In this document: positions 1 to 8,681 of the stretch, piece by piece
Position numbering within the stretch: the first letter of the stretch is position 1
Layout of the letters: every line of letters begins with the position of its first letter
From: Megasphaera vaginalis (ex Bordigoni et al. 2020)
Lineage (GTDB): Bacteria; Bacillota; Negativicutes; Veillonellales; Megasphaeraceae
Assembly (NCBI RefSeq): GCF_900240295.1
Contig: NZ_OEQB01000004.1
Coordinates: 62,001-126,000 of the forward strand
Direction of reading: 5' to 3'
Length of the DNA stretch: 64,000 nucleotides
Notes under the pieces: model-generated
What the model saw: only the letters and a program-made list of their open reading frames with translations
The model's database searches: none
Told to the model about the DNA's origin: nothing
Translations under genes and position numbers: made by a program

Positions 1-407
1 ATCTCTATATCGCCTGCGGCATTTCCGGCGCCAAACAGCATTTGAAAGGGATTAAAGACGCTTCGACGATCGTTGCCATCAACAAGAACGGCAACGCGCC
101 GATCTTCAAGAACTGTGACTATGGCATTATCGGCGATGTCAACGAAATCCTGCCGCTTCTGGCCGATGCATTGGGCAGAGAAAAGAAAAAAGCGGCTCCG
201 CCTATGGTCAAGATGAAAAGACCGCTGCCGCCGAAACCGGAACCGATCGGCCCCCGTTATGTCTGCAGCGGCTGCGGTTATGAATATGTTCCTGAACTCG
301 GCGACGAAGATGCCGATATTGCACCGGGCACGTTATTCGATAAACTTCCGGAAGATTGGGTTTGCCCGGAATGTGCTGAAGGAAAAGATCATTTCATTAA
401 AGAATAG
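1..407 (+). CDS. etfA: Electron transfer flavoprotein alpha subunit fused to rubredoxin (5' truncated)
   Basis: The window opens inside this gene; the reading frame starts at base 3. The first ~50 residues match the C-terminal FAD-binding segment of EtfA ([14 protein letters not shown], then [13 protein letters not shown]). A proline- and lysine-rich linker (around 180-245) leads to a complete rubredoxin domain with two CxxC pairs (CSGCGY and CPEC) that would bind one iron. EtfA with EtfB collects electrons from acyl-CoA or lactate dehydrogenases; the rubredoxin tail would pass them to a partner such as the flavodiiron protein 14 bases downstream. The upstream part (and presumably etfB) lies outside the window. 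The fusion is seen directly; the electron route is inferred. Confidence 0.9.
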   Translation, partial: LYIACGISGAKQHLKGIKDASTIVAINKNGNAPIFKNCDYGIIGDVNEILPLLADALGREKKKAAPPMVKMKRPLPPKPEPIGPRYVCSGCGYEYVPELGDEDADIAPGTLFDKLPEDWVCPECAEGKDHFIKE

Positions 408-421
408 AAAGGAGTCTGCTC

Positions 422-1645
422 ATGTATTGCGTACGAAACATCACAGATGATTTATATTGGGTCGGCGCCAATGACCATCGCACCCATTTATTCGAAAATA
501 TCCATCCCATCCCCTTAGGTGTATCTTACAATGCCTATCTGCTGATGGATAAAAGCACCGTTCTCTTCGATACCGTCGACTGGTCCGTATGCCGGCAGTT
601 GTTGGAAAATATCGAACATGTTCTGAACGGCCGCAATTTAGATTATTTAGTCATCAATCATATGGAACCGGATCACGGCGCCTCCATTGAAGAAATCATT
701 TTGCGTTACCCGAAGGTAAAAATCATCAGCACGGAAAAATCCTTCATGATCATGCGTCAATTCGGTTTCTCCATTGATAATCAGGAGTTGATCCAAGTTA
801 AAGAAGGCGACGTCCAATCGTTCGGCAAACACCAGGTAACGTTTGTAGAAGCCCCGATGGTACACTGGCCGGAAGCCATGATCACGCTTGATCTCACCAA
901 CGGCGCATTGTTCTCGGCTGATGCATTCGGCTCCTTTATCGCCTTGGACGGCAAACTCTTTGCCGACGAAGTCAATTTCGACCGCGACTGGATTGACGAA
1001 GCGCGCCGTTATTATACGAATATTGTCGGCAAATACGGCCCCCACGTCCAGCATCTCCTGGGCAAAGCCGCTACGGTCCTGGATAAGATAAAAGTTATCT
1101 GCCCGCTCCACGGTCCCGTTTGGCGTCAGGATTTCGGTTATCTCCTCGATAAATATACGCATTGGAGCACCTATGAACCGGAAGAAAAAGGCGTCATGAT
1201 CGTTTATGCTTCCATGTACGGCAACACGGAAGCCGCGGCACAGGCTTTGGCCTCGGAATTGTGTCAAAAAGGGATGTCCAACGTTCACGTCTATGACGTT
1301 TCCACGACACACGTCTCCACGTTGATTTCCGAAACCTTCAAGTATTCCCACATCGTACTGGCCTCCGTCACTTACAATTTGGGCATCTATCCGGTCATGC
1401 TCGATTATCTGGAACACATGAAAGCCCTTAATTTGCAAAAACGGACTGTCGCCATCTTGGAAAACGGCTCTTGGGCCGTCAAATCCGGTGATTTGATGCA
1501 GCAATTCATTGACGACAATCTGAAAAACATGACCGTTCTCAACGAACGCATCTCCATGGCCTCGACGTTAAAGGCGGACAAGAAAATCGAAGTCGTTAAC
1601 ACGGCCCAGGCTATTATCGATTCCATGCAGGAAGCCGCACAATAA
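422..1645 (+). CDS. fprA: FprA-type flavodiiron protein (A-type flavoprotein)
   Basis: A 407-residue cytoplasmic enzyme. Residues ~1-250 form the metallo-beta-lactamase-like diiron domain with the ligand cluster HMEPDH (H80, E82, D84, H85), followed by a His in MVHWPE, an Asp in FSADAF and a His in CPLHGP. Residues ~255-400 form a flavodoxin domain (VYASMYGNTE phosphate loop). The family reduces oxygen to water and/or NO to N2O with electrons from rubredoxin. An AAAGGAG site precedes the ATG. It is translated right after the EtfA-rubredoxin fusion, so the two are probably one operon. Length and motifs are complete for a class A protein, whose separate electron donor is here encoded next door. 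Confidence 0.93.
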   Translation: MYCVRNITDDLYWVGANDHRTHLFENIHPIPLGVSYNAYLLMDKSTVLFDTVDWSVCRQLLENIEHVLNGRNLDYLVINHMEPDHGASIEEIILRYPKVKIISTEKSFMIMRQFGFSIDNQELIQVKEGDVQSFGKHQVTFVEAPMVHWPEAMITLDLTNGALFSADAFGSFIALDGKLFADEVNFDRDWIDEARRYYTNIVGKYGPHVQHLLGKAATVLDKIKVICPLHGPVWRQDFGYLLDKYTHWSTYEPEEKGVMIVYASMYGNTEAAAQALASELCQKGMSNVHVYDVSTTHVSTLISETFKYSHIVLASVTYNLGIYPVMLDYLEHMKALNLQKRTVAILENGSWAVKSGDLMQQFIDDNLKNMTVLNERISMASTLKADKKIEVVNTAQAIIDSMQEAAQ

Positions 1646-1717
1646 AGGTCGAGCAAGACCCATTCATCCCCTAACAACGTGCAATTCCGGCAAAACGCGA
1701 TAGCCTCCATGTTAAAT

Positions 1718-1758
1718 AAAGAGAGTCCCTGCCAATCGGCAGGGACTCTCTTTGCATG
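1718..1758 (+). terminator. Rho-independent terminator after fprA
   Basis: Perfect 16-bp inverted repeat (arms 1718-1733 and 1738-1753, loop AATC). It begins with AAA and ends with TTT, so it could act in both directions. It ends the etfA/fprA transcript. Confidence 0.85.
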
Positions 1759-2010
1759 GACAATCAGTTCAACCTGCGGCGCCGTACAAAAAGGCCCGCG
1801 AAAAGACGCCCGCTTTTCCATCGTCTGCAACGATGACAGCAGAACGCCGTCTCTGTTTTTCCTACTCTCTGCGGCCTGTGGAAACGCGATTAACGGCCTC
1901 AAAAAATATTGACGCCGTCAATCGGCGAATCTTTTTGTCGAAAAGTTCAGCCTTCACGCATTCTTTTAAAGCCGCGCCACGACCGTATGTAAAGACAGGC
2001 TGCATCCTTT
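1759..2010. other. Intergenic stretch with no convincing gene
   Basis: About 250 bases between the fprA terminator and the terminator of the leftward MFS gene. The only reading frame that looks at all coherent is a minus-strand ATG frame (2005 down to 1862, 47 residues). Its AAAGG sits directly against the ATG, it would start right behind a terminator, and I recognise no family. I do not call it as a gene. Confidence 0.4.
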
Positions 2011-2048
2011 AAAAAGAGGTACCGCAGACCGACGGTCCACGATACCTC
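2008..2048 (-). terminator. Terminator of the OFA-type transporter gene
   Basis: On the minus strand an interrupted hairpin (outer arms GAGGTA/TACCTC, inner GACC/GGTC, bases 2016-2048) is followed by five T. It lies 26 bases beyond the transporter stop codon. Confidence 0.75.
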
Positions 2049-2073
2049 AACAACGCGCCTATTCCGTTTTTAT

Positions 2074-3348
2074 TCAGGCATGCTTTACTTCCTGTTCCGT
2101 CCATGCCGTTTCCGTACCGATGATGCCGTGACGTGTCTTGTATTTAAGATAAGCCATGACTAAAAAAGCGACGACAAAGCAGCCGGAAAAGAACTGCAAG
2201 GTTACGGCGTAGCTGTTGGTCGTTTCTCTGATCCAGGAAAGAAGCAGGGGACCGGCAACTCCGGCAGCGCCCCAAGCCGTCAGGACCCGGCCGTGAATAG
2301 CGCTCAGTTCCAAGGTGCCGAAGAGATCGCTGAGATAGGCCGGCATACAGGAAAAGCCGCCGCCATAACAGGTTATGATCAGGAGTACGAGGATCTGAAA
2401 ACTGAAGGAATTAGTAACGGTTGAAAGCTTATAAAAGGCTGCCACTTCCAAGGCAAAGAACAACAGATACGTATTGGCTCGCCCGATATAGTCGGAAACC
2501 GTCGCCCACGCAATGCGGCCGGCGCCGTTCATGAAGCCGATGATCCCGACCATGGACGCTGCCGCCAGCGGTGTCATATGGACGACTTCCTGCGCCATTG
2601 GCGACGCAACGGCAAGCAGGGCAATACCACAGGTAATGTTGGTGAAGAAGAGGAACCAAATCGTGTAAAGCTGCCATGTTTTCATCGCTTTTTTGACGGT
2701 GAACTGCGGTAGTGCCGCCGCATAGACAGGCCGTTTCCTGCCGCTTTCTTCCAGCACTTTATCCCGAGGTACGATATCACCGGCTGCAGGCGGCGCCAGA
2801 TAAAGGGACGATGCCGTCATGACGATAAAATAAACGCCGCCGAGAATAACGAAATTCGTCACCAGCCCGAAAGATTCAACAAGAAGTTGCATCACCGGTC
2901 CGGCAATCATGCTGGCAAACCCGAAGCCCATAATGGCCAGACCCGTGGCAAAACCGCGATTATGCGGAAACCATTTGACCAACGTCGACACCGGCGTTAT
3001 ATACCCCGTACCGAGGCCGATACCGCCGATAACGCCATAGGCCAGGTAAAGCAGCGGCAGACTGTGCAAATGTAATGCCAACGCCGTGCCGAACATACCG
3101 CCGCAAAAAAAGAATGCCGCCAAAAGTCCTGATTTGCGGGGCCCGATCTTCTGAACGAAAGCGCCCAGACAGCCGGCTGAAAGGCCCAAGAACAAAATAG
3201 CCAGAGAAAATGTCCACGTCGTTTCTTTCAACGTAAATCCCATGCTCTGCATGATCGGTTTGGTCAGCACACTCCACGCATATACACTGCCGATACAAAT
3301 GTGAAGTCCCATAGCGGATAAAGCGATAAGCCACCGATTTCTCTTCAT
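2074..3348 (-). CDS. MFS transporter, oxalate/formate antiporter (OFA)-like family
   Basis: About 424 residues with some 12 hydrophobic segments. The N-terminus LHICIGSVYAWSVLTKPI is the hallmark of OFA-type major facilitator proteins, which exchange or import small organic anions. I place the start at the ATG at 3348 because GAGGGG lies six bases upstream; a longer frame reaching 3423 would run through a leader hairpin. The gene stands alone on its strand with a consensus promoter (3524-3552) and a ~165-nt leader, and is divergent from the RclA-like reductase. The substrate cannot be read from the sequence. Confidence 0.85.
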   Translation of the reverse strand: MKRNRWLIALSAMGLHICIGSVYAWSVLTKPIMQSMGFTLKETTWTFSLAILFLGLSAGCLGAFVQKIGPRKSGLLAAFFFCGGMFGTALALHLHSLPLLYLAYGVIGGIGLGTGYITPVSTLVKWFPHNRGFATGLAIMGFGFASMIAGPVMQLLVESFGLVTNFVILGGVYFIVMTASSLYLAPPAAGDIVPRDKVLEESGRKRPVYAAALPQFTVKKAMKTWQLYTIWFLFFTNITCGIALLAVASPMAQEVVHMTPLAAASMVGIIGFMNGAGRIAWATVSDYIGRANTYLLFFALEVAAFYKLSTVTNSFSFQILVLLIITCYGGGFSCMPAYLSDLFGTLELSAIHGRVLTAWGAAGVAGPLLLSWIRETTNSYAVTLQFFSGCFVVAFLVMAYLKYKTRHGIIGTETAWTEQEVKHA

Positions 3349-3388
3349 ACAATACCCCTCTCTCGTACGAAAACGTAAAAAGAGATAT

Positions 3389-3448
3389 AAAAAATACCGA
3401 CCCTTTCCGGCCAAAGTATACATTCATATCTCTGCCCAGACGGTCGGC
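3389..3448 (-). promoter_or_regulatory. Terminator-like hairpin in the 5' leader of the OFA transporter
   Basis: On the minus strand GCCGACC (3448-3442) can pair with GGTCGG (3402-3397) across a ~39-base loop, followed by TATTTTTTAT. It lies between the promoter and the ribosome binding site, where an attenuator or riboswitch expression platform would sit. I could not match the loop to a known riboswitch class. Confidence 0.4.
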
Positions 3449-3523
3449 TCATACTTTATGCGATACGGTTCATGTGGTTAATTCCACTATCCGTCAGTTC
3501 CATATCGGTTTTGTTGTCCTTTT

Positions 3524-3552
3524 ATTATAGGCAGTGACATATACTTTGTCAA
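3524..3552 (-). promoter_or_regulatory. Consensus sigma-70-type promoter for the OFA transporter
   Basis: Minus strand: -35 TTGACA (3552-3547), exactly 17 bases, -10 TATAAT (3529-3524). Both hexamers match consensus perfectly. The predicted start of transcription is about 165 bases before the ATG. Confidence 0.85.
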
Positions 3553-3573
3553 CATAAACATATACTTGTTCAA
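3537..3573. repeat. Tandem operator-like repeat in the divergent OFA/RclA promoter region
   Basis: Two near-identical 16-base direct repeats, ACATATACTTTGTCAA (3537-3552) and ACATATACTTGTTCAA (3558-3573), have starts 21 bases apart, about two helical turns. The first covers the -35 of the OFA promoter and the second lies upstream of the rclA-like gene. This fits a shared regulator site; the regulator is unknown. Confidence 0.5.
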
Positions 3574-3635
3574 AATCCTTTCTTATGATAAGATATAATA
3601 AATAATAATTATTTATTGATAAAAAGGAGCGAATC

Positions 3636-4982
3636 ATGATGTATAATACACTTATCATCGGCTTCGGTAAAGCCGGCAAAACATTGGCAGGAAAGTTGGC
3701 AGCTAAAGGAGAAAAGGTTGCCCTCATTGAAAAAAGCTCACATATGTACGGCGGTACCTGCATCAATATCGGTTGCATTCCGTCAAAAACCCTATCCGTA
3801 GCCGCCGCTGCGGCACCGCATGGCGATTTCAGCGAAAAAGCCGCTTACTATCGCGCTGCTGTAAAGCGCAAAAATAATTTGACCGCCGCCTTGCGTAAGG
3901 CAAATTACGACAAGTTAATTGCCGCCGGCGTCGAAGTCATCGACGGGATCGCTTCTTTTGCAGACGCAAACCGCCTAACGGTCAAAAAGAGTGACGGCTC
4001 GACAGTAACCTTGTCTGCGGAAAAGATCATCATCAATACGGGCGCCGGCCCCTTTATTCCCCCGATCAAAGGCATAAAAGATAACGCCTTCGTCTATGTC
4101 AGTGAAACCATCATGGATCTTGACGTCTTGCCTGAAAAGCTGACGATCATCGGCGGCGGTTATATCGGTCTCGAATTTGCTTCCATGTTTGCCGAATACG
4201 GCAGTGAAGTGACTATTCTGCAAGACGCCGACGTATTTCTCGGTCGTGAAGACAGTGATATGGCGCAAGCCATTCTCGCAGTCCTGACCGGACAGGGAAT
4301 CCGTGTCGAAACCGGCGTTAACGTGACGGAAATAAACGACGGCACGACCCTATATGAAAAGGGCGGACAGATGCATACGCTGGCGGGAGACGCCGTTCTC
4401 GTCGCTACCGGCCGCCGCGTCGATACGACGGAGCTGCAGCTGTCCAAAGCCGGGATCCGCACCGACGACAGCGGAATGATCGTTGTCGACGATCATCTGC
4501 GCACAACAGCGCCATCAGTCTGGGCGGCAGGTGACGTCTGCAACAAATTGCAATTTACGTACATGTCACTTGATGACAGCCGCATTATTTGGGACGATAT
4601 ATACGGCCAAAAAGTCCGGACTGTCGACAATCGCGGCGCGTTCGCCTACTCCGTCTTCATTAACCCCACATTCTCCCGCGTCGGCCTGAGTGAAGCCGAA
4701 GCCAAGCGGCAAGGACTTGCCTATACCGTCGTTTCCATGCCTGCAGCGGCTATTCCCAAAGCAAAGGTTTTGGGACAGGGCGACGGCTTGCTGAAAGCCT
4801 TAGTGGATCCGGAAACGGATCTGATTCTCGGCGCGCAGCTCTTCTGTGCCGATTCACATGAATTGATCAACATCATCCGCTTAGCGATGACACAAAATAT
4901 CAAGTATACGGTTATTCGTGACTTTATTTTTACTCATCCGACACTGGCTGAAGGATTGAACGATTTTTTCGCCCTCGTTTGA
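3636..4982 (+). CDS. rclA: RclA-like pyridine nucleotide-disulfide oxidoreductase
   Basis: A 448-residue FAD/NAD(P)H enzyme. The N-terminal FAD-binding motif reads IIGFGKAGKTLA; the redox-active pair is C42/C47 in GGTCINIGC; a second nucleotide motif (IIGGGYIGLEFA) sits mid-protein; the dimerisation domain ends with HPTLAE, the His-Glu pair of this class. The opening MYNTLIIGFGKAGKT closely resembles E. coli RclA, a flavin reductase protecting against reactive chlorine and oxygen through copper reduction. GGAG lies six bases before the ATG. An AT-rich TATAAT lies at 3594-3599 without a good -35. Function by family; the oxidative-stress role is inferred. Confidence 0.82.
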   Translation: MMYNTLIIGFGKAGKTLAGKLAAKGEKVALIEKSSHMYGGTCINIGCIPSKTLSVAAAAAPHGDFSEKAAYYRAAVKRKNNLTAALRKANYDKLIAAGVEVIDGIASFADANRLTVKKSDGSTVTLSAEKIIINTGAGPFIPPIKGIKDNAFVYVSETIMDLDVLPEKLTIIGGGYIGLEFASMFAEYGSEVTILQDADVFLGREDSDMAQAILAVLTGQGIRVETGVNVTEINDGTTLYEKGGQMHTLAGDAVLVATGRRVDTTELQLSKAGIRTDDSGMIVVDDHLRTTAPSVWAAGDVCNKLQFTYMSLDDSRIIWDDIYGQKVRTVDNRGAFAYSVFINPTFSRVGLSEAEAKRQGLAYTVVSMPAAAIPKAKVLGQGDGLLKALVDPETDLILGAQLFCADSHELINIIRLAMTQNIKYTVIRDFIFTHPTLAEGLNDFFALV

Positions 4983-5000
4983 TCGCACTTGTTTGACGAC

Positions 5001-5048
5001 AAACAGCCGCCATTACCGATGTAAAATCGGTAATGGCGGCTGTTTTAT
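5001..5048. terminator. Bidirectional terminator between rclA-like and dacF-like genes
   Basis: Perfect 19-bp inverted repeat (5002-5020 and 5026-5044, loop GTAAA), with A residues on the left and TTTTA on the right. It serves the convergent genes ending at 4982 and 5071. Confidence 0.9.
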
Positions 5049-5070
5049 AACACTTGTTGTGTTTTTCATG

Positions 5071-6054
5071 CTATAACGCCGACTGTTGCGTATGCTGCGC
5101 CGCTGCAGCCTGTTCCGCCGCAAGTTGACTCAACGTCTGCCCTGCCGGCGCATCGCGGAGAACGTACGGATTTTCATCGCTCTTTCCCGCCGTCGCCGTA
5201 GCGAAATCGCTTCCAGATGCTCCTTTTTCTTTCAAAACGGCAAAGCCATAATCCAATAACGCCGCGGCATCGCCGAAACGATCAGAAGAATTCATTACAG
5301 CGGCGACGAGCGTCTTCCCTTCCCGCGTTGCCGAAGCGATCAGACAGGGACCACCATTATCGGTACTTCCTGTACGCACGCCGTTAGCACCCCCGTATTG
5401 GCCGGCAAGCAATTCGTTGAGCGACGTCAGCGTCTCCGTATCGCCGTCGGAATAGGTCATTTCATATGATGAACGGCTCACCAACGTACGAAAATCGCTG
5501 TTTTTCATTCCGTATGCGGCAATTTTCGCCAAATCGGCGGCAGTCGAATAATGACCGCTTTCCGGCAATCCGGAGGGATTGGTAAAATGCGTGTGCACGG
5601 CGCCGATAGCCAGCGCTTTATCATTCATTTTATCAACGAAATCACGCTGCGACGACGCCACGGTAGCAGCAATGTCCATGGCAGCATCACAGCCGCTGTA
5701 CGTCATCATTCCGGCCAGCGCATTGCCGAGCGTAGCCGTTCTGTCGGCGCGAAGGCCCAGTACGGCTACGTCGCTGTCAAGTTGCGTCGATTCAGGGGCG
5801 ATCGTTACGTTCCGGTCCATCTTTCCCTGCCCCAGTTCAAGGCCCAAAATGGCCGTCATCATCATGGTTGTACCGCCGGGAGATACTTGGGCATCGGCAT
5901 TTTTGGCATAAAGGGCCGCACCTGTATCACAATCTGTGACATAAGCGGCAGCCGCACGGATTTCCGGCCTTTCCGGCATCGCCGCAACAGCCGTAAGAGA
6001 AGAGACAGTAAGACAAATTACGGATAACGTGAACATTCTTTTTTTCAAAAACAT
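5071..6054 (-). CDS. DacF-like (peptidase S11) protein lacking catalytic residues
   Basis: About 327 residues with an N-terminal signal peptide (MFLKKRMF, hydrophobic core, cleavage near AVAA), so exported. The fold follows D-Ala-D-Ala carboxypeptidases: AYVTDCDTG, ALYAKNADAQVSPG, FTNPSGLPESGHYSTAADLA and GANGVRTGSTD are all recognisable. However, the SxxK motif reads GTTM (G61, M64), SGN reads SGC (C122), and KTG reads RTG (R227). Without the nucleophile Ser and general-base Lys it cannot work as a normal penicillin-binding enzyme, so a structural or regulatory role in the cell wall is more likely. The ATG at 6054 is chosen from AAGGAA about ten bases upstream. The frame is intact, so this is not a simple pseudogene. 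Confidence 0.82.
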   Translation of the reverse strand: MFLKKRMFTLSVICLTVSSLTAVAAMPERPEIRAAAAYVTDCDTGAALYAKNADAQVSPGGTTMMMTAILGLELGQGKMDRNVTIAPESTQLDSDVAVLGLRADRTATLGNALAGMMTYSGCDAAMDIAATVASSQRDFVDKMNDKALAIGAVHTHFTNPSGLPESGHYSTAADLAKIAAYGMKNSDFRTLVSRSSYEMTYSDGDTETLTSLNELLAGQYGGANGVRTGSTDNGGPCLIASATREGKTLVAAVMNSSDRFGDAAALLDYGFAVLKEKGASGSDFATATAGKSDENPYVLRDAPAGQTLSQLAAEQAAAAQHTQQSAL

Positions 6055-6079
6055 TTTCTTCACATTCCTTCCTATATGA

Positions 6080-6793
6080 TTACAACGGATTTTTGTTCGC
6101 CATTTTGGGCTTACGGGGATATTTTTTCGGGCTTTCCTTTTCTTTGCGGATATAAAACACCGCCCGCTTGTCACTGATTCCGTAAAGAGAGACTGCCCTG
6201 ACCACGGCGGCGGCGCCGCCGAGAACGGTCAGCGCCTTTGCCGCTTCCGCAAGTTCTTCTTCATAACGAGCTCCTTTCAGCGCAATGAAGGCGCCGCCGC
6301 ACCGAACATACGGCAAGGCCCATTCGCTGAGGATGTTCAACCTGGCGACAGCTCGCGTCGTAACGATGTCGAAGGCCTCCCGGTATTCCGTACGGTGCGC
6401 TTCTTCTTCGGCTCTGCCGTGAAGAAAATGTACTCGTTCCAAACCCAACGCCGTCGTAACTTCTGCAACGAAGCGCAGTCGCTTTTGAAGGGAATCAAAA
6501 AAAGTGATCTCCAGATCAGGCCGCAAAATCGCCAAGGGAACGCCGGGAAACCCGGCGCCCGTCCCCAAATCGAGAAGCGACGCGTTTTCCGGAAACCAAA
6601 CTGGTTCATAACAGGAAAGGCTGTCGGCCATATGTTTAACGGCAATCTCTTTCGGTTCCGTAATGGCCGTCAGATTCATTACTTTATTTTTTTCGACAAG
6701 CATGGCTGCAAAGGTATCAAATTGTTGCCGTTGTTTTTTTGTAAGCACAATGCCCAGCGGCGCCAATGCCGCCGTGAGTTCACATAGAAACAT
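6080..6793 (-). CDS. rsmG: 16S rRNA (guanine-527-N7)-methyltransferase RsmG
   Basis: A 237-residue SAM-dependent methyltransferase (old name GidB). The SAM-binding motif is [17 protein letters not shown]; earlier NLTAIT and later TTRAVA are typical family blocks. It methylates G527 of 16S rRNA. Its start overlaps the end of mnmG by 14 bases, as often seen in the mnmE-mnmG-rsmG operon. The C-terminus carries a lysine/proline-rich tail ([12 protein letters not shown]). Confidence 0.96.
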   Translation of the reverse strand: MFLCELTAALAPLGIVLTKKQRQQFDTFAAMLVEKNKVMNLTAITEPKEIAVKHMADSLSCYEPVWFPENASLLDLGTGAGFPGVPLAILRPDLEITFFDSLQKRLRFVAEVTTALGLERVHFLHGRAEEEAHRTEYREAFDIVTTRAVARLNILSEWALPYVRCGGAFIALKGARYEEELAEAAKALTVLGGAAAVVRAVSLYGISDKRAVFYIRKEKESPKKYPRKPKMANKNPL

Positions 6794-8669
6794 GTCCTTT
6801 TCCCTCCCGCTGCCGCTGTTCCAACCGAATCAGCAGCGCCGTAATGTCCGCCGGCGAAACGCCGGAAATACGGCTCGCCTGCCCGAGGGAACGAGGGCGG
6901 ATTTCCGCCAGTTTTTGCCGCGCTTCGGCAGAGAGCGTCGCCAGTCCTTCATAGTCAAAATCGGGCGGCAACAGCTTTCGTTCAAAGCGGTTCATCTTTT
7001 CCACCTGTTCCAGTTGACGCGTTATATACCCTTCATACTTTATCAGAATTTCGATTTCTTCCCGAACGTCGTCAGCCAACTCGGCTAAAGGAAAATATTG
7101 CCGCAGCCGTTCATACGTCAGATCTTGACGGCGCAGCAGATCATATGCCGTCAAGCCCGTACGGATCGGCGCCGTACCTGCCGCCGCCAGTTTTTTCTGA
7201 TTCTCCGCCGTCGGTGTGACGGCCAGTGATCGAAGTTCCTTCAGCGACGCCTCAACTGCCGCTTTTTTTCGACAAAAAAGATCATACCGTTCTGCCGATA
7301 CCAGGCCGAGATCACGACCTTTTTGAGTCAACCGCAAGTCGGCATTGTCCTGCCGCAGAATCAGCCGATATTCGCTGCGGCTCGTCATCATGCGATAAGG
7401 CTCTTCCGTCCCTTTCGTCACCAGATCATCGATGAGAACGCCGATATAGGCTTCGGCGCGGGTCAGGATGAACGGCTCCTGTCCGGCAACCTTACGGGCG
7501 GCATTGATACCCGCTATCAGTCCCTGTGCCGCCGCCTCTTCATATCCGCTTGTCCCGTTCGACTGCCCGGCAGAAAACAGGCCGCTGATCTTTTTCGTTT
7601 CCAGCGACGGCGTCAATTGCAGCGGATCGAGACAATCGTATTCGATGGCGTACCCGGGACGCATGATCTTGACATCTTCCAGCCCCGGTATGGTCTGCAA
7701 AAACGCTTGCTGCACATCGACAGGCAGACTCGTACTCATTCCCTGTACGTACATTTCTTCCGTCATCAGTCCTTCCGGCTCAACGAAGAGCTGGTGTCTT
7801 CGCTTGTCGGCAAAACGGACGATCTTCGATTCGATGGACGGACAGTACCGCGGTCCTATCCCCTCTATGACACCGTTGCACATCGGCGCCCTGTCCAGAT
7901 TGCGGCGAATGATCTCATGTGTCTCTTCATTCGTGAAAGTAAGCCAGCAACAGGCTTTATTCCGATTTTTCCGTTCCGAAAGAAACGAAAAGGCATGGCC
8001 TGCACTGTCTCCGTCTTGCCGGCTCATCTCGGCAGTCCGCAAGGTTCGTCTGTCGACGCGGGCCGGCGTCCCCGTCTTAAAGCGCATCAGTTTCAATCCG
8101 GCGGCGAGAAGAGACGCCGAAAGATCTTCGGCGGAACGCTGTCCCATAGGACCGCCGGAATAGACGCAGTCGCCGATGATGATCTTTCCTTTCAAATACG
8201 TCCCCGTCGCCAGTATCACGCACTTGGCGCGATATTCTTCTCCCAATTCCGTGCGCACGCCGCAAACACTGCCGCCGTCGATGACCACCTCCGTAATCAT
8301 CAGTTGCCTGACATCCAGATTTTCCTGATTTTCCAACGTTTTCGTCATCACCTGCTGATACAGTTTTTTATCGGACTGCGCCCGCAAGGAATAAACGGCG
8401 GGCCCCTTTCCCGTATTCAGCATCCGCATCTGAATGCACGTTTCATCCGTATTGATTCCCATTTGTCCGCCGAGGGCGTCGATCTCTTTTACCAAGTGAC
8501 TCTTGCCCGGGCCGCCGACGGCAGGATTGCACGGCATGAGAGCAATATTATCCAAGTTGAGCGTCGCCAACAACGTTGCGGCGCCCAGCCGGGCACTGGC
8601 TAAAGCCGCTTCACAGCCGGCATGGCCGGCACCGACGACGATAACATCATACGAACCTGCAATGAACAT
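6780..8669 (-). CDS. mnmG: tRNA uridine-5-carboxymethylaminomethyl modification enzyme MnmG
   Basis: A 629-residue FAD protein (old name GidA). The N-terminal dinucleotide motif is [14 protein letters not shown]; further family blocks are [27 protein letters not shown] and [10 protein letters not shown]. With MnmE it builds the cmnm5 modification at U34 of certain tRNAs, using FAD and methylene-THF. The stop of mnmE and the start here are only 12 bases apart, so they are co-transcribed. GGGGG lies seven bases before the ATG. Full family length. Confidence 0.97.
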   Translation of the reverse strand: MFIAGSYDVIVVGAGHAGCEAALASARLGAATLLATLNLDNIALMPCNPAVGGPGKSHLVKEIDALGGQMGINTDETCIQMRMLNTGKGPAVYSLRAQSDKKLYQQVMTKTLENQENLDVRQLMITEVVIDGGSVCGVRTELGEEYRAKCVILATGTYLKGKIIIGDCVYSGGPMGQRSAEDLSASLLAAGLKLMRFKTGTPARVDRRTLRTAEMSRQDGDSAGHAFSFLSERKNRNKACCWLTFTNEETHEIIRRNLDRAPMCNGVIEGIGPRYCPSIESKIVRFADKRRHQLFVEPEGLMTEEMYVQGMSTSLPVDVQQAFLQTIPGLEDVKIMRPGYAIEYDCLDPLQLTPSLETKKISGLFSAGQSNGTSGYEEAAAQGLIAGINAARKVAGQEPFILTRAEAYIGVLIDDLVTKGTEEPYRMMTSRSEYRLILRQDNADLRLTQKGRDLGLVSAERYDLFCRKKAAVEASLKELRSLAVTPTAENQKKLAAAGTAPIRTGLTAYDLLRRQDLTYERLRQYFPLAELADDVREEIEILIKYEGYITRQLEQVEKMNRFERKLLPPDFDYEGLATLSAEARQKLAEIRPRSLGQASRISGVSPADITALLIRLEQRQREGKGHVSM

Positions 8670-8681
8670 GCTTTATCCCCC

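Noticed and set aside
1862-2005. Minus-strand 47-residue frame between the two terminators
   Set aside because: Reads smoothly but AAAGG touches the ATG, it begins behind a terminator, and no family is recognised.
3566-3599. TTGTTC...TATAAT as the rclA-like promoter
   Set aside because: The spacing is 22 bases, too long; only the -10 is credible.
7323-8603. Long plus-strand frame opposite mnmG
   Set aside because: It is the antisense shadow of a conserved gene with no domain signal.
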